From Pyrobaculum islandicum DSM 4184 (GTDB taxonomy: Archaea > Thermoproteota > Thermoprotei > Thermoproteales > Thermoproteaceae): a stretch of 64,000 nucleotides of DNA. Under the pieces are notes generated by a model. It did not search any database, was not told where the DNA came from, and saw nothing but the letters and a program-made list of their open reading frames with translations. Location: contig NC_008701.1 in the NCBI RefSeq assembly GCF_000015205.1, forward strand, positions 496,001-560,000. The letters are read 5' to 3'. Position numbers and translations under genes: made by a program. Positions 1 through 11,168 of this stretch are shown in pieces (position 1 is the first letter of the stretch; every line of letters begins with the position of its first letter).

Positions 1-111
1 GAGTTGCTGCTGCAAAAAAAGTTGATTTGCCGGCGTTTGGCTTGCCTACAATGCCTATCTGTACTCTGGCTTGAGTCACCACGTATATATTTCGGGGTTA
101 TGTTTATAAAA

Positions 112-1323
112 ATGCGGCGCGCCATCGTTATTTTAATAACTATAGCCCTCCTCTTGGTAAATCCAGTTTTAGGTATCACTACGGCGTTTTTCTATATAAC
201 TAGACGCTACATAATTACATATGCTGTTTTGTGGCGACGTCTGTTGAAATGTGAAATCTTCACGCCGTTGATTACATCAGCGAGCCTTATCGCATCGCTT
301 CTTTCACCACACGCGGGCATTGCTAAGGCAATTGTCATCTCTTTGGGAGGAATTGCCCTATATCTCGCTCCCACGATGCCCCGCCTTTCTCGTGCCATCT
401 CTCTATTTACGCTTGGACTGTCGATAGAGACGCCATTTAAGTTGTTCACAGTACTACTCTTTATTTCCATAGCTTTTCTAGTTTACAAAGCGACTTCGTG
501 TGGCTATATTTGTCAAAAGGTTGCAACGGCGCCGGAGGGAGACCTAGGCTATATACCACAGTTAGGTCTAGTTTGTGTATTTGAGAAGGACGGCAACGAT
601 ATGCACACTCTCCTATTCCGCTATAACAATTGGCACGTGAAGTGCACATATGCTATATGTAGAGCTGTAGATAAAGAATCGTTTTACAGCGAGGTAGGCA
701 CGCTAGACAGATATCTGCCAGAGCCCGTTGCCGAGGATTTCAAAGGGCTTATACATATAGTCGCTCCGTCTCAAACCGCGCTTAGGATTGTAGGTAAGTA
801 CTTTAAAACGGCAGTGGTGATAGGCAATATAGAAGCGTCACAGAGACGCCTAGTTTCGATTTCTAAGTTAAAGCCGGATGTTGTCGCTACGGTATTTAGG
901 ACCGTTATGGGATTGTCTGTGGAACAAAGCGTTTTAGTAAGAGAGCTGTTATCTCGCGGATCTAGAGAGGAGTTGTTAACATGGTCTTTACGCCATCCCT
1001 GGCTCAGACCTCTTTACGATCTTTGGGACGGGGGTGAGGAGCCTATAGGCATTGTAAAAAGTATTTTTCCAGATCAGATAGGGACGTTTGAGTCTCTGTT
1101 ATATGCATATACCAAGAGGATTCCGGTGTTGACCGATAGAGCCGACATAGCAAATATCGCGGCCGAGCTAGGTATTTTAACCTTTTTTATCACAGACAGT
1201 CCCCGGGACAATTTCATAATCCTAGGCCCTGTAGTTGTCAAAAGAGCAGATCGGGAGCTCAAGATAGAGGGGGGCAGATATATCGTACATTTAAACGGAG
1301 CGCTTTATGCAGACGAATTGTAA
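112..1323 (+). CDS. Uncharacterised membrane-anchored protein
   Basis: About 403 aa. I do not recognise the family. The N-terminal ~110 residues hold several hydrophobic segments (one near residues 3-20, then a cluster around residues 55-115), followed by a soluble domain of about 280 residues without an obvious nucleotide-binding motif. The frame is open from base 4, but a TATA-like tatatatttc at about 81-90 lies 25 bases before the ATG at 112, so I place a leaderless start there and not further upstream. It ends 30 bases before the CBS-repeat gene on the same strand. It probably has a membrane-anchored cytosolic domain; its role is unknown. Confidence 0.6.
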   Translation: MRRAIVILITIALLLVNPVLGITTAFFYITRRYIITYAVLWRRLLKCEIFTPLITSASLIASLLSPHAGIAKAIVISLGGIALYLAPTMPRLSRAISLFTLGLSIETPFKLFTVLLFISIAFLVYKATSCGYICQKVATAPEGDLGYIPQLGLVCVFEKDGNDMHTLLFRYNNWHVKCTYAICRAVDKESFYSEVGTLDRYLPEPVAEDFKGLIHIVAPSQTALRIVGKYFKTAVVIGNIEASQRRLVSISKLKPDVVATVFRTVMGLSVEQSVLVRELLSRGSREELLTWSLRHPWLRPLYDLWDGGEEPIGIVKSIFPDQIGTFESLLYAYTKRIPVLTDRADIANIAAELGILTFFITDSPRDNFIILGPVVVKRADRELKIEGGRYIVHLNGALYADEL

Positions 1324-1352
1324 TTTTTTTAAAGTGATACGTAGCTCGACGT

Positions 1353-3329
1353 GTGTTAAAGAAAGAAGAAGTTAAAAAAGTCGTGAGGCCCGAAGCCCCT
1401 CAATATGTGAAAGACGTTGTTGAACATCCTCCGTTTAGAGTTACTACAAACACGACTCTGGAGACTCTCGCCTCGTATCTGAGAAAATTCCCAATCGACG
1501 TAGTGCCTGTGTTTAAATCTATCTTTTCAGAAGACGTAGCTGGAGTTGTATATCCACATACATCCCTCTTGATAAAAAGTAAGAAGCTAGATGCCAAAAT
1601 AGGCGATTTCTTAAATCCGCCGATCGTAGTCAAGGAGAGTTGGAAAATAGAGAACGTTGCCGAGATTTTAATAGCGGAATCTAAGTGGGGCGCAGTTGTA
1701 GTAGATGAAGAGGGGAAATACGTCGGAATTGTGACGTTGAGAGGTCTCCTGTCGGCTCTTGCGCTAAAAGAGCCTAAGGCTAAGTCTGTTGCCGCTATTT
1801 ACACCCCCCTAGGCGAGAAGAAAAGCAGAGCGGGGTTTGTGAAAGCTATTGAGAGAGTATCTAAAATTTTCAAAAAGCTTGTCGGGGGCGAGGTAGATGG
1901 CTATGTAGTTCTCAGCAGAGAAAACGGCGCCGTTGGGATTTTGACGATTTGGGACTTTGTAAAGTCGCGGAGGTGGTACAGAGGCGCAGGCGAGCCCAGG
2001 CCGCTATTTGGCACTCGCGTGACTAGAGGCGAGAGTAAGCACACGGGAGTTGTAAGAGTGTGGAGAATTATGTTTAGAGGCGTAGCTGTAGCAACGCCTG
2101 AAACACCTGTGGAAGAGGTGGCGAAGTATATGGCTACGACTGGGTTATATGTAGTACCAGTCGTCGACAAAGACCAGAGGGTCATAGGAGCTGTAACTGT
2201 GTGGGACATACTACATGCATATTTATATGGGCCTAAAGAGGGGAGGGAGGATATAGAGGTTAGAAAAGCTATAGAGATAGTTGTTGAAAAACCGACGTTA
2301 GAAACCGCAATAGGGATTAGGCCGTCTAAACACGTCACAGGCTTAAGAGCTAGAGACGTAATGTTAACCGACATACCATCTGTTAATATCAGAGATACGC
2401 TTTCGAGAATACGTAAAGTTTTCCTAAGAAGCCGCAGTAGTATAGTCGCTGTATTAGACGACGGCGGAAAGATAGTGGGGTTTATAACTAGGCGCGACTT
2501 CCTTACCTATATAGCAGAGAAATCGCTGGGGTACTGGAAGAGACAAAAAGGCAAGATGTTAATATTGAAGGAACAGGTGGCGCCAGGTGAGACGGTGAGA
2601 ATACTAGTTGAGGAGGGCACTGCCGGAGACATAATGAAGACAAACTATCCAGTTGTTGCTCCAAATACAACAGTAGAGGAGATAGCATATAAGATGTTAG
2701 CCGCTGGTACAGACTATGTAGTAATAGTAGGCGAAGACAATACGCCAATTGGCGTAGTGACAAAGGATGAGCTTATAAAGGCGTTTAAAGAGCGTGGCAG
2801 AAAAGCAAAAGTAGGAGAGTTAATGACGCCGGCGGAAATCGCCACGGTGAATTTCTTTGCCAGCTTACACTCTGTGATAAAGAAGATAAATGCATATGAG
2901 CTAGATGGTGTTGTTGTAACAGAGGGTAACGATATAAAAGGCGTGGTATCTGTAGACGACCTCGCTTTAAGACCTATTGAGGAAACGTTAAGAGGCGAGA
3001 AAATCATCTTCTTCACGAAGTCTGGCGTTTTAAGAAAAGTATCAACAGGTCTAAGAAGATTGCGCTATTCTAAAGTCGGCACATTAATGGCATTTGATGT
3101 TATGAGACCCGTAAGTCTAAACATCTCTATTAACAACGACGTAGGCGAAATTATAGATAAATTACTTGAAAACGGAGTATTGCCGGTGTTTGATGAACAG
3201 GGAAGGTTAGTAGGTGTTCTTAATAAAATGGACATAGTAAAAGACCTTGCCAGGGTGTATATTACATACGCCATGCCTGAGAAAGTTGCAGAGGTAAAAG
3301 AGATGGAACGAGAGATCAAACAGTCTTGA
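1353..3329 (+). CDS. Eight-CBS-domain protein
   Basis: 658 aa built almost wholly of CBS repeats. I count eight CBS-like units, i.e. four Bateman modules, each ending in a strand pattern such as VGIVTLRGLL, IGAVTVWDIL, VGFITRRDFL, IGVVTKDELI and VGVLNKMDIV. CBS pairs generally bind adenine nucleotides and act as energy sensors. No catalytic domain or HTH is attached, so this is probably a stand-alone ligand-sensing scaffold. Start is GTG at 1353, with the A/T-rich box ttttttaaag about 24 bases upstream. It lies directly upstream of the CDC48 gene (34-base gap that contains the latter's own TATA box). Confidence 0.85.
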   Translation: MLKKEEVKKVVRPEAPQYVKDVVEHPPFRVTTNTTLETLASYLRKFPIDVVPVFKSIFSEDVAGVVYPHTSLLIKSKKLDAKIGDFLNPPIVVKESWKIENVAEILIAESKWGAVVVDEEGKYVGIVTLRGLLSALALKEPKAKSVAAIYTPLGEKKSRAGFVKAIERVSKIFKKLVGGEVDGYVVLSRENGAVGILTIWDFVKSRRWYRGAGEPRPLFGTRVTRGESKHTGVVRVWRIMFRGVAVATPETPVEEVAKYMATTGLYVVPVVDKDQRVIGAVTVWDILHAYLYGPKEGREDIEVRKAIEIVVEKPTLETAIGIRPSKHVTGLRARDVMLTDIPSVNIRDTLSRIRKVFLRSRSSIVAVLDDGGKIVGFITRRDFLTYIAEKSLGYWKRQKGKMLILKEQVAPGETVRILVEEGTAGDIMKTNYPVVAPNTTVEEIAYKMLAAGTDYVVIVGEDNTPIGVVTKDELIKAFKERGRKAKVGELMTPAEIATVNFFASLHSVIKKINAYELDGVVVTEGNDIKGVVSVDDLALRPIEETLRGEKIIFFTKSGVLRKVSTGLRRLRYSKVGTLMAFDVMRPVSLNISINNDVGEIIDKLLENGVLPVFDEQGRLVGVLNKMDIVKDLARVYITYAMPEKVAEVKEMEREIKQS

Positions 3330-3347
3330 AATTCTTTTTATATCTAG

Positions 3348-5579
<2,232 letters not shown>

Positions 5580-5611
5580 AAAGTTTAAATAGTAGCACAG
5601 GAAGGGTTACT

Positions 5612-6133
5612 ATGTCGATTTTTGATGAATTTGAGAAATTCATGAGGAGATGGCAGAAATTCTTTGAAGAGATAGAGAGACAAATAGAGGAAGACTTTAG
5701 AAGATTTTCTTCACAAGTTGGCGGTGGGAGACCACGCTACTATTACTATGGCTTTGAAATTACTGTGGGACCCGACGGAAGACCCGTAGTTAGAGAATTT
5801 GGAAATGTAAGGAGAAGACCTGATGTCGAACGTATAGAGGTCGTAGATGAGATTGATCCGCTTACGGACATAGTAGAGGAGGACGACAAGATAAAGGTTG
5901 TTGTAGACATGCCAGGGGTAGAGAAGGAGGATATAAAGCTCTACATAAGCGAAGACGGGAAGACGTTAACAATAGACGCTAGGGGTAAGGAGAGGAAGTA
6001 CCATAAGGAGATCAGGTTGCCAGCCGCCGTAGATCCAAACAAGGCCAAGGCGACGTATAAAAACGGTGTTCTCTCCGTAGAGCTAGAGAAGGTAGAGAAG
6101 AAAAAAAGAGGGTTTGAGATAAAGATCGACTAA
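5612..6133 (+). CDS. Small heat-shock protein, Hsp20/alpha-crystallin family
   Basis: 173 aa. The N-terminal arm is rich in Phe, Arg and Glu. The alpha-crystallin domain occupies about residues 75-165, with VVDMPGVEKEDIKLYI and the conserved strand KNGVLSVEL near the C-terminus. It is an ATP-independent holdase for unfolding proteins. A TATA box (agtttaaatag, about 5582-5592) sits 25 bases before the ATG, so it has its own promoter although it closely follows the CDC48 gene. Its stop overlaps the convergent ThermoDBP-like gene by 4 bases. Confidence 0.93.
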   Translation: MSIFDEFEKFMRRWQKFFEEIERQIEEDFRRFSSQVGGGRPRYYYYGFEITVGPDGRPVVREFGNVRRRPDVERIEVVDEIDPLTDIVEEDDKIKVVVDMPGVEKEDIKLYISEDGKTLTIDARGKERKYHKEIRLPAAVDPNKAKATYKNGVLSVELEKVEKKKRGFEIKID

Positions 6134-6579
6134 GGTAGCTCTCTTAGCAATGTTTCGATTTTTTGCTTAATCTCATTTATTCTTCTTTCACACTCTACAA
6201 CTCTCTTTTCAACCTCCGAGTGGGGTATAAACCACTCTATCTTAGGCTCTCCAAACGTTAACTTTCCGCCTTCTATTATAGCCTCTACTGTTATACGTAC
6301 AATATCAAGTTTTCCAACGCCCATGGAAATAAGCTTCTCGTAGATCTTCTTATTGAGCTCAGAGGTTGCCCTCACTATCTCCTCCCGCGGTAGTACACCC
6401 CCAAATACTGCGAAAGCAGTCCGTCTTAGTTTATCTGCAAACCTAGCCGCCACAACTACGCCGGTTCTAATTTCATACCTATTTGGCGCCTTGACCACAT
6501 GTCCGCCGTATAACTCAACATTTTCCTGCGCTTTTTCAAGGTCTCTCTGTATGTTCTCCTCTAGCTTCCAAGCTGCCAT
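6130..6579 (-). CDS. ThermoDBP-like single-stranded DNA-binding protein
   Basis: 149 aa. The N-terminal ~110 residues form a mixed alpha/beta domain and the last ~35 residues form a charged amphipathic helix suited to leucine-zipper dimerisation (PHSEVEKRVVECERRI region). This organisation and length match ThermoDBP, the protein shown to replace canonical OB-fold SSB in Thermoproteales. No SSB/RPA gene is visible in this window. The assignment comes from family memory, not from a search. An AT-rich promoter with TATA at about 6600-6608 lies 25 bases before ATG 6579. Convergent with hsp20. Confidence 0.7.
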   Translation of the reverse strand: MAAWKLEENIQRDLEKAQENVELYGGHVVKAPNRYEIRTGVVVAARFADKLRRTAFAVFGGVLPREEIVRATSELNKKIYEKLISMGVGKLDIVRITVEAIIEGGKLTFGEPKIEWFIPHSEVEKRVVECERRINEIKQKIETLLRELP

Positions 6580-6644
6580 GACTAAATATTATTATATATT
6601 TAAGTTATTAAGTTAGATTTTTTTGTCTACCGCGTGTACCGTTT

Positions 6645-7733
6645 ATGGATTTGATAATAAAGGTGAGAAGAGGGTTTGAGAAAGTTGTAGCCTCGATAAT
6701 AAAGGAGCTTCTGGGTTCTGCTGTCGAGGTAACTCCCGCGCCCCAAGGTTATCTCGGCATAGTTTTTGTAAATGGAGTTGGTGCCGGTAAGTGGGAAATT
6801 GCAAAAATGTTAGTGGAAAAGGTGCCAGAAGCTGACAAAGTGCTTGTGGTGGAGGGCGTGACAAAAGCCGAACTTCCCGAAATAGAGAGAGTTGCTGTGG
6901 AAGTTGCTAAGAGGTATATAAAGAGCGGCGACACCTTTGCAATTCGAACTACCAGAAGGGGGGTACACAGCTTTACTTCTATAGACGTAAATGTGAGAGT
7001 TGGCGCCGCCGTGAAAGAAGCAACAGACGCCGAGGTCGATCTAGAAGAACCATCTAAGCCGTTATATATTGAGATATTTCAAGATATTGCCGCCATTTGT
7101 ATTCCGGCCACGAGAGAATATAGGAAACTAAGACGTGACAAACCACTGCCGTTAGAGACGTTTAGAAAAGTTGCAATAGGCCAGTTTATCTATGAAGGAG
7201 ATGAGGAGGCTGTGCGAAAAATGGGAGAGAGAATAGGCAGAGCAGCACAAACCTTTGAAGTTGGTGAGCTTACAATCTTGCTTTACAAGCAGACGTCTGG
7301 AAAAACGCTGAGGTTGTTTTTAGAAGCTGTAGAGGAGGGCATAGAGAGTAGATACCAAATACAGGTGAAAAGCTATGGAAGAGCTGTGTGGAAAGTCCCC
7401 ATATATGTTTACGAGTTATATCAATATGTAAGAGATAGAGTGGGAGAGCCCTTGGTAGTTACAGATCCTAAGGGGGACTATATAACACATGTCAAAGATA
7501 AATTAGCAGAGTTATTCAAGGCAGAGAGAGTAAACTTTTTAATAGGGTCTAGAGAGGGGGTGCCGCCTGGCGTATTTCGTTTCGCATCTCTAGTAGTAGA
7601 TTTAGTGCCCGAGGTCACCATTGCCACAGATTTTGTAATACCTTCGCTAGCTGTGGCTATCGCAAGCGCGCTAGAGGAAGCAAACGCCTTGCCTAAATAT
7701 GTTGGGAAAAAGAGACCGAGATCCTCAGAGTGA
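6645..7733 (+). CDS. THUMP-domain protein with SPOUT-like C-terminus
   Basis: 362 aa. Residues ~1-160 look like a ferredoxin-like plus THUMP RNA-binding region, including the segment YIKSGDTFAIRTTRRGVHSF typical of THUMP. The C-terminal ~110 residues carry a SPOUT-like ending, with a GSREGVPPGVFRFA turn and a hydrophobic IPSLAVAIASALEEA helix. Together they suggest an RNA-modifying enzyme or RNA-binding protein acting on tRNA or rRNA; the substrate is unknown. Start ATG 6645. It is immediately upstream of ribosomal protein S11, which fits a ribosome or tRNA role. Confidence 0.75.
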   Translation: MDLIIKVRRGFEKVVASIIKELLGSAVEVTPAPQGYLGIVFVNGVGAGKWEIAKMLVEKVPEADKVLVVEGVTKAELPEIERVAVEVAKRYIKSGDTFAIRTTRRGVHSFTSIDVNVRVGAAVKEATDAEVDLEEPSKPLYIEIFQDIAAICIPATREYRKLRRDKPLPLETFRKVAIGQFIYEGDEEAVRKMGERIGRAAQTFEVGELTILLYKQTSGKTLRLFLEAVEEGIESRYQIQVKSYGRAVWKVPIYVYELYQYVRDRVGEPLVVTDPKGDYITHVKDKLAELFKAERVNFLIGSREGVPPGVFRFASLVVDLVPEVTIATDFVIPSLAVAIASALEEANALPKYVGKKRPRSSE

Positions 7734-7767
7734 AAAAGATAAATAGCCCTCATCATATCGAGTTTCG

Positions 7768-8187
7768 ATGTCAGCTACAGAACAGCCGCAGCAGCAACAA
7801 CAGAAGTTGAGGTGGGGCATAGCGTGGATATATTCATCTTCAAATAATACGATAATTACTATAACAGATTTAACAGGTGCCGAAACTGTAGCTCGCGTAA
7901 GCGGCGGCATGGTAGTACGTGCAGATAAAGATAAACCATCTCCCTGGGCGGCGATGCAAGCTGCTTACAAAGCGGCGCAATTAGCTCTTGCAAGAGGTAT
8001 AAATGCAGTACATATAAAAGTGAGGGGACCCGGCGGCTATGGCATGAAAGTGCCCGGCCCCGGCGCCTCGGCTGCAATAAGAGCCCTAGCTAGGTCCGGC
8101 CTTATAATTGGGAGGATAGAAGACGTCACTCCAATACCACATGATACAATAAGGCCGCCAAGCGGGCGCAAGGGGAGGAGAGTCTAA
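7768..8187 (+). CDS. rps11: 30S ribosomal protein S11 (uS11)
   Basis: 139 aa. Recognised by the S11 core: a strand with [14 protein letters not shown], then [20 protein letters not shown], and the C-terminal glycine-rich signature [17 protein letters not shown] followed by [10 protein letters not shown]. It binds 16S rRNA in the platform of the small subunit. TATA-like gataaatagc is about 25 bases upstream. Here it is separated from the usual S13-S4-S11-RpoD cluster. Its stop overlaps the ATG of the next small gene by one base. Confidence 0.97.
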   Translation: MSATEQPQQQQQKLRWGIAWIYSSSNNTIITITDLTGAETVARVSGGMVVRADKDKPSPWAAMQAAYKAAQLALARGINAVHIKVRGPGGYGMKVPGPGASAAIRALARSGLIIGRIEDVTPIPHDTIRPPSGRKGRRV

Positions 8188-8459
8188 TGGAGAAAAAGGA
8201 CTGTCTATTCACCATACTTGACTTTTGTAGTAATCGTAACTCTCGCGGAGTTCCTAATGATCTGCTTAAACAAGCTAGAATAAAAGCCCGCAAATTAATC
8301 ATAGTTAGCAAATGTGGAGATGTTAGAGAGATTTTTTCAGCAATACGTATCATTGCCGGCGAAAACATGGATTTTCCAATGCGCCATTATCATGAGGTAG
8401 AGATCCAGGAAATAGCTAAGTTAGAGAGGTGTAGCACATTTGAAGTTTTAAACCTCTAA
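8187..8459 (+). CDS. Hypothetical 90-aa protein coupled to S11
   Basis: 90 aa, no recognised family. It starts with an ATG overlapping the last base of the S11 stop codon, which suggests translational coupling and a real gene. It contains four cysteines (residues 6, 14, 43 and 81) and a central basic helix with KARKLIIVSKCGDVREIF. It ends before a TATA-like sequence at 8460-8468. It might be a small ribosome-associated or RNA-binding protein, but nothing in it proves that. Confidence 0.55.
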   Translation: MEKKDCLFTILDFCSNRNSRGVPNDLLKQARIKARKLIIVSKCGDVREIFSAIRIIAGENMDFPMRHYHEVEIQEIAKLERCSTFEVLNL

Positions 8460-8571
8460 ACTATATATGTTTAGTGATGACAAGGCATTTATGGCCTCAT
8501 ATGGCCGGCGCTGGAACAGCTGAGTTAAACGGGTTGATGAGAAAAGCTTTGTGAATTGTGAACGCGCTGAG
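8459..8571 (+). ncRNA. Possible small RNA or 5' region with C/D-like motifs
   Basis: A TATA-like actatatatg sits at 8459-8469, followed by motifs resembling box C (GTGATGA 8474-8480), box D' (CTGA 8520-8523), box C' (TTGATGA 8534-8540) and box D (CTGA 8567-8570). Spacings of 39 and 26 bases are too long for a standard archaeal C/D RNA, and the first box lies too close to the TATA box to be in its transcript. The stretch may be an atypical guide RNA, a leader of the radical SAM gene, or nothing. Confidence 0.22.
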
Positions 8572-9712
8572 CTACGCTGACCAAACATTTTTTATTATAA
8601 AAAGCGGTTTTGCTGTGGAAGCTGTACTTAGTAAGAAATTGTCAGATGGCAGAATAGAGTGTTTGGCTTGTGCCAGGAGATGTAAGTTAAGAGAGGGCCA
8701 GACGGGGTTCTGTGGTGTTAGAACTGTAAGAGACGGAGTCTTAAGGCTCGATGTATACGGCTTAATTTCTGCCATAGCTGTAGATCCAATAGAAAAAAAG
8801 CCGTTGACACATTTCTACCCAGGGGCTTTAGTTCTCTCGTTTTCAACTTTTGGATGTAACTGGGCTTGTCAATATTGTCAAAACTACGAGCTAAGCCAGA
8901 GGAGGAGAGCTGAAGGTTTTGAAGTTACGCCGGAGTTATTGGTAAAGATTGCAGAAAGCTACGGAGCCCACGGAATTACATACACATATAACGAGCCGTC
9001 AATTTTCATAGAGTTTGCCCACGACGTCGGCATATTAGCCCGTTCAAAAGGGCTCTTTAATACCTTTGTCACCAATGGCTATATGACCCCGGAGGCTGTG
9101 AAATACGCAAGCGAGTTTTTAGATGCGGCAACTGTAGACTTCAAAGGAAATGCAGACGAGAAATTCCTAAGGAGATATGTGTATATTACTGACGCAGAGC
9201 CCATCTTTGAGACTCTCGCAGAGATGAAAAAATATGGCATATGGGTAGAGATAACAGATCTTGTCGTGCCTGAAGTTGGCGACGACTTAGAAAAGGCTAG
9301 AAAACTCGTGAGACGGATAATAGATATATTAGGGCCAGAAGTCCCAATACACTTCCTACGCTTCCACCCAGATTACAACATGCGCCACCTCTTTCCAACA
9401 CCTATAGAGACCTTGGAAAAACATGTAGAGGTCGCCAAGGAGGAGGGGGCAAAATATGCCTACGTGGGCAACGTGCCTGGCCACCGTTATGAACACACCT
9501 ACTGTCCAGAGTGTGGGCGTGTGGTAATCAAGAGAAGGGGCTTTGACATCTTAGAAATAAACCTTATAGAGAAGGGGGGAGAATACAGATGTAAGTTCTG
9601 TGGCGCCAAGATTAACATAAAGGGGCGTATTATGCCAACGTGGAGAGAGGAGTTTCGCTTTGTCTATGTGCCGATACATGCATTTGCCAAGTGGGTCAAG
9701 CGCGAATCTTAA
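8558..9712 (+). CDS. Radical SAM enzyme, AmmeMemoRadiSam/PflA-like
   Basis: 384 aa. It has the radical SAM cluster motif CNWACQYC (residues 100-107 from the GTG at 8558), a preceding four-cysteine segment ECLACARRCKL...GFCGVR at the N-terminus, and a C-terminal zinc-ribbon-like part with CPEC and CKFC. The layout matches the AmmeMemoRadiSam system radical SAM protein (COG1180); partner proteins Memo and AMMECR1 are not in this window. The true reaction is not established. The start is uncertain: a TATA-like ttataaaa at 8592-8599 would fit better with the in-frame GTG at 8615. Confidence 0.85.
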   Translation: MNALSYADQTFFIIKSGFAVEAVLSKKLSDGRIECLACARRCKLREGQTGFCGVRTVRDGVLRLDVYGLISAIAVDPIEKKPLTHFYPGALVLSFSTFGCNWACQYCQNYELSQRRRAEGFEVTPELLVKIAESYGAHGITYTYNEPSIFIEFAHDVGILARSKGLFNTFVTNGYMTPEAVKYASEFLDAATVDFKGNADEKFLRRYVYITDAEPIFETLAEMKKYGIWVEITDLVVPEVGDDLEKARKLVRRIIDILGPEVPIHFLRFHPDYNMRHLFPTPIETLEKHVEVAKEEGAKYAYVGNVPGHRYEHTYCPECGRVVIKRRGFDILEINLIEKGGEYRCKFCGAKINIKGRIMPTWREEFRFVYVPIHAFAKWVKRES

Positions 9713-9731
9713 TAAATAGTAATATAATAGA

Positions 9732-10391
9732 GTGGTGCAACGGCTGAAAAAGATTTTTTCAAGCGGTTTAGAAGACATAAGGACCAAATTAAAAGTCCAC
9801 ATAGGTCTCTCATTCGAATCTCTTCGCATATTGCAGGAGTTGATATCTGCAAAATCTATTGACAAGAGCTTTGTAGACGAGGCGCTGAGAAAAGTGACAG
9901 CTTTAGAGAGAGAGGGCGACGAGATAGTCAGAGACTTGGTAGATAGAGTTGCCCAGGGAGCTGTTGTGCCGACAATCACAAATGTGGTTTTAATTCTGCT
10001 TGATAACGTAGATAATATCCTCGACTTGATATATTTCGCGATTAAAGAAATCAGAAGAGGCTACCACTTGTGGTCAAGCGACCAGATATATACAATTATT
10101 ATCACAGAGGTAAAAGAAATGCTCGATCTTATAAAAACTATGCTAGAATATTTCCAAAACATGCTTAATGCAAAAGGAGATGAGGATATCAGGCGATATG
10201 CGCGCCTCATAAGTTCTCTCGAAGAAGAAATTGACGAAATAAAGGAGAATATATTAGACAAAGCCTACGGGCTCCAACTAAACGCCGTAGAGTTCAACCA
10301 TTTAATCTCCTTGGTATATACAGCTGATAAAATAGCCGACAATATACAAGACGCGGCCTACCACCTGGCAACTATCTCAACATCAATATAA
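9732..10391 (+). CDS. DUF47 (PhoU-like) putative phosphate transport regulator
   Basis: 219 aa, nearly all helical, with the DUF47/PhoU-like pattern ALEREGDEIVRDLVDRV and paired acidic helices that in PhoU relatives bind metal clusters. DUF47 proteins are usually encoded next to PiT phosphate permeases and are thought to control them. Here the stop codon is followed at once by the ATG of a PiT-like membrane protein (zero-base spacing), so the two are very probably co-transcribed and work together. Start GTG 9732. Confidence 0.85.
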   Translation: MVQRLKKIFSSGLEDIRTKLKVHIGLSFESLRILQELISAKSIDKSFVDEALRKVTALEREGDEIVRDLVDRVAQGAVVPTITNVVLILLDNVDNILDLIYFAIKEIRRGYHLWSSDQIYTIIITEVKEMLDLIKTMLEYFQNMLNAKGDEDIRRYARLISSLEEEIDEIKENILDKAYGLQLNAVEFNHLISLVYTADKIADNIQDAAYHLATISTSI

Positions 10392-11168
10392 ATGGAAGAC
10401 CTAGAAGATATATACACATTTTTACTAGCCCTCATACTGATATATAACAATTCGTTAGTGCTTCTAGGCCCCACCGCATGGGGCACGGGCGTCGGGCCTA
10501 GAAGATCTTTTATAATCGCCGTGGCGGGACAACTTCTAGGCATATCCACAAGCCATATGTCACACATACACGTGGGGACAAGCGAATTCCTATATATCGC
10601 GGCCCTTTACACCGCGTTGTCTATAGCTAAGATAAGCATACCAATATCTATAGTAGGATATGCTATATACTCACTCAGGCCAGACGCCGTAATTCTGTGG
10701 TTGACATCGCCCACAGTCTCTCTTATAGTTTTCCCACTATGTAAATTATTAAAAAGAAGCGACATAATGATATTACCATCGCTTTTCTTACTGATGTACG
10801 TATTCGGATATAACAACGTGGCGTTATTTTCACGCAATATACCACTAGCCACATTAGCGGTTGTAGTCGGAACATATCTTGGTCTCGGCTTTTCACGGTG
10901 GGTGGCAGATCTGGCGGCGCTCAGGCCAAGAACCGTAGTGGCAATAAACTTAGCTACTATAATTGGCGCGTTTATTGGAATATCATTTAACATACCTGTA
11001 TCATTTACATTAGTCGCCTACTCTGCGATGTTAGTTGCCTCATTAAGCTCTAGTATAAGATTAATAAAGATAGAGAAATTCGTAAGAGCTTACGTCGGAA
11101 TAATTATAGCGTTAATAGCCGCCGCTATATTTCCCGCTCTAAAATCACTACTTCTATCCCTGGTTTAA
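10392..11168 (+). CDS. Divergent PiT-like permease
   Basis: 258 aa with about seven to eight hydrophobic segments. Two internal repeats line up with the two halves of PiT inorganic phosphate transporters: one begins LILIYNNSLVLLGP and the other YVFGYNNVALFS. In PiT proteins both positions normally read GAND, with an Asp required for transport; here both read YNN. The protein is also shorter than usual PiT. Its direct coupling to the DUF47 gene supports the family call; its substrate may not be phosphate. Its 3' end overlaps the convergent metallo-hydrolase by 44 bases. Confidence 0.6.
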   Translation: MEDLEDIYTFLLALILIYNNSLVLLGPTAWGTGVGPRRSFIIAVAGQLLGISTSHMSHIHVGTSEFLYIAALYTALSIAKISIPISIVGYAIYSLRPDAVILWLTSPTVSLIVFPLCKLLKRSDIMILPSLFLLMYVFGYNNVALFSRNIPLATLAVVVGTYLGLGFSRWVADLAALRPRTVVAINLATIIGAFIGISFNIPVSFTLVAYSAMLVASLSSSIRLIKIEKFVRAYVGIIIALIAAAIFPALKSLLLSLV

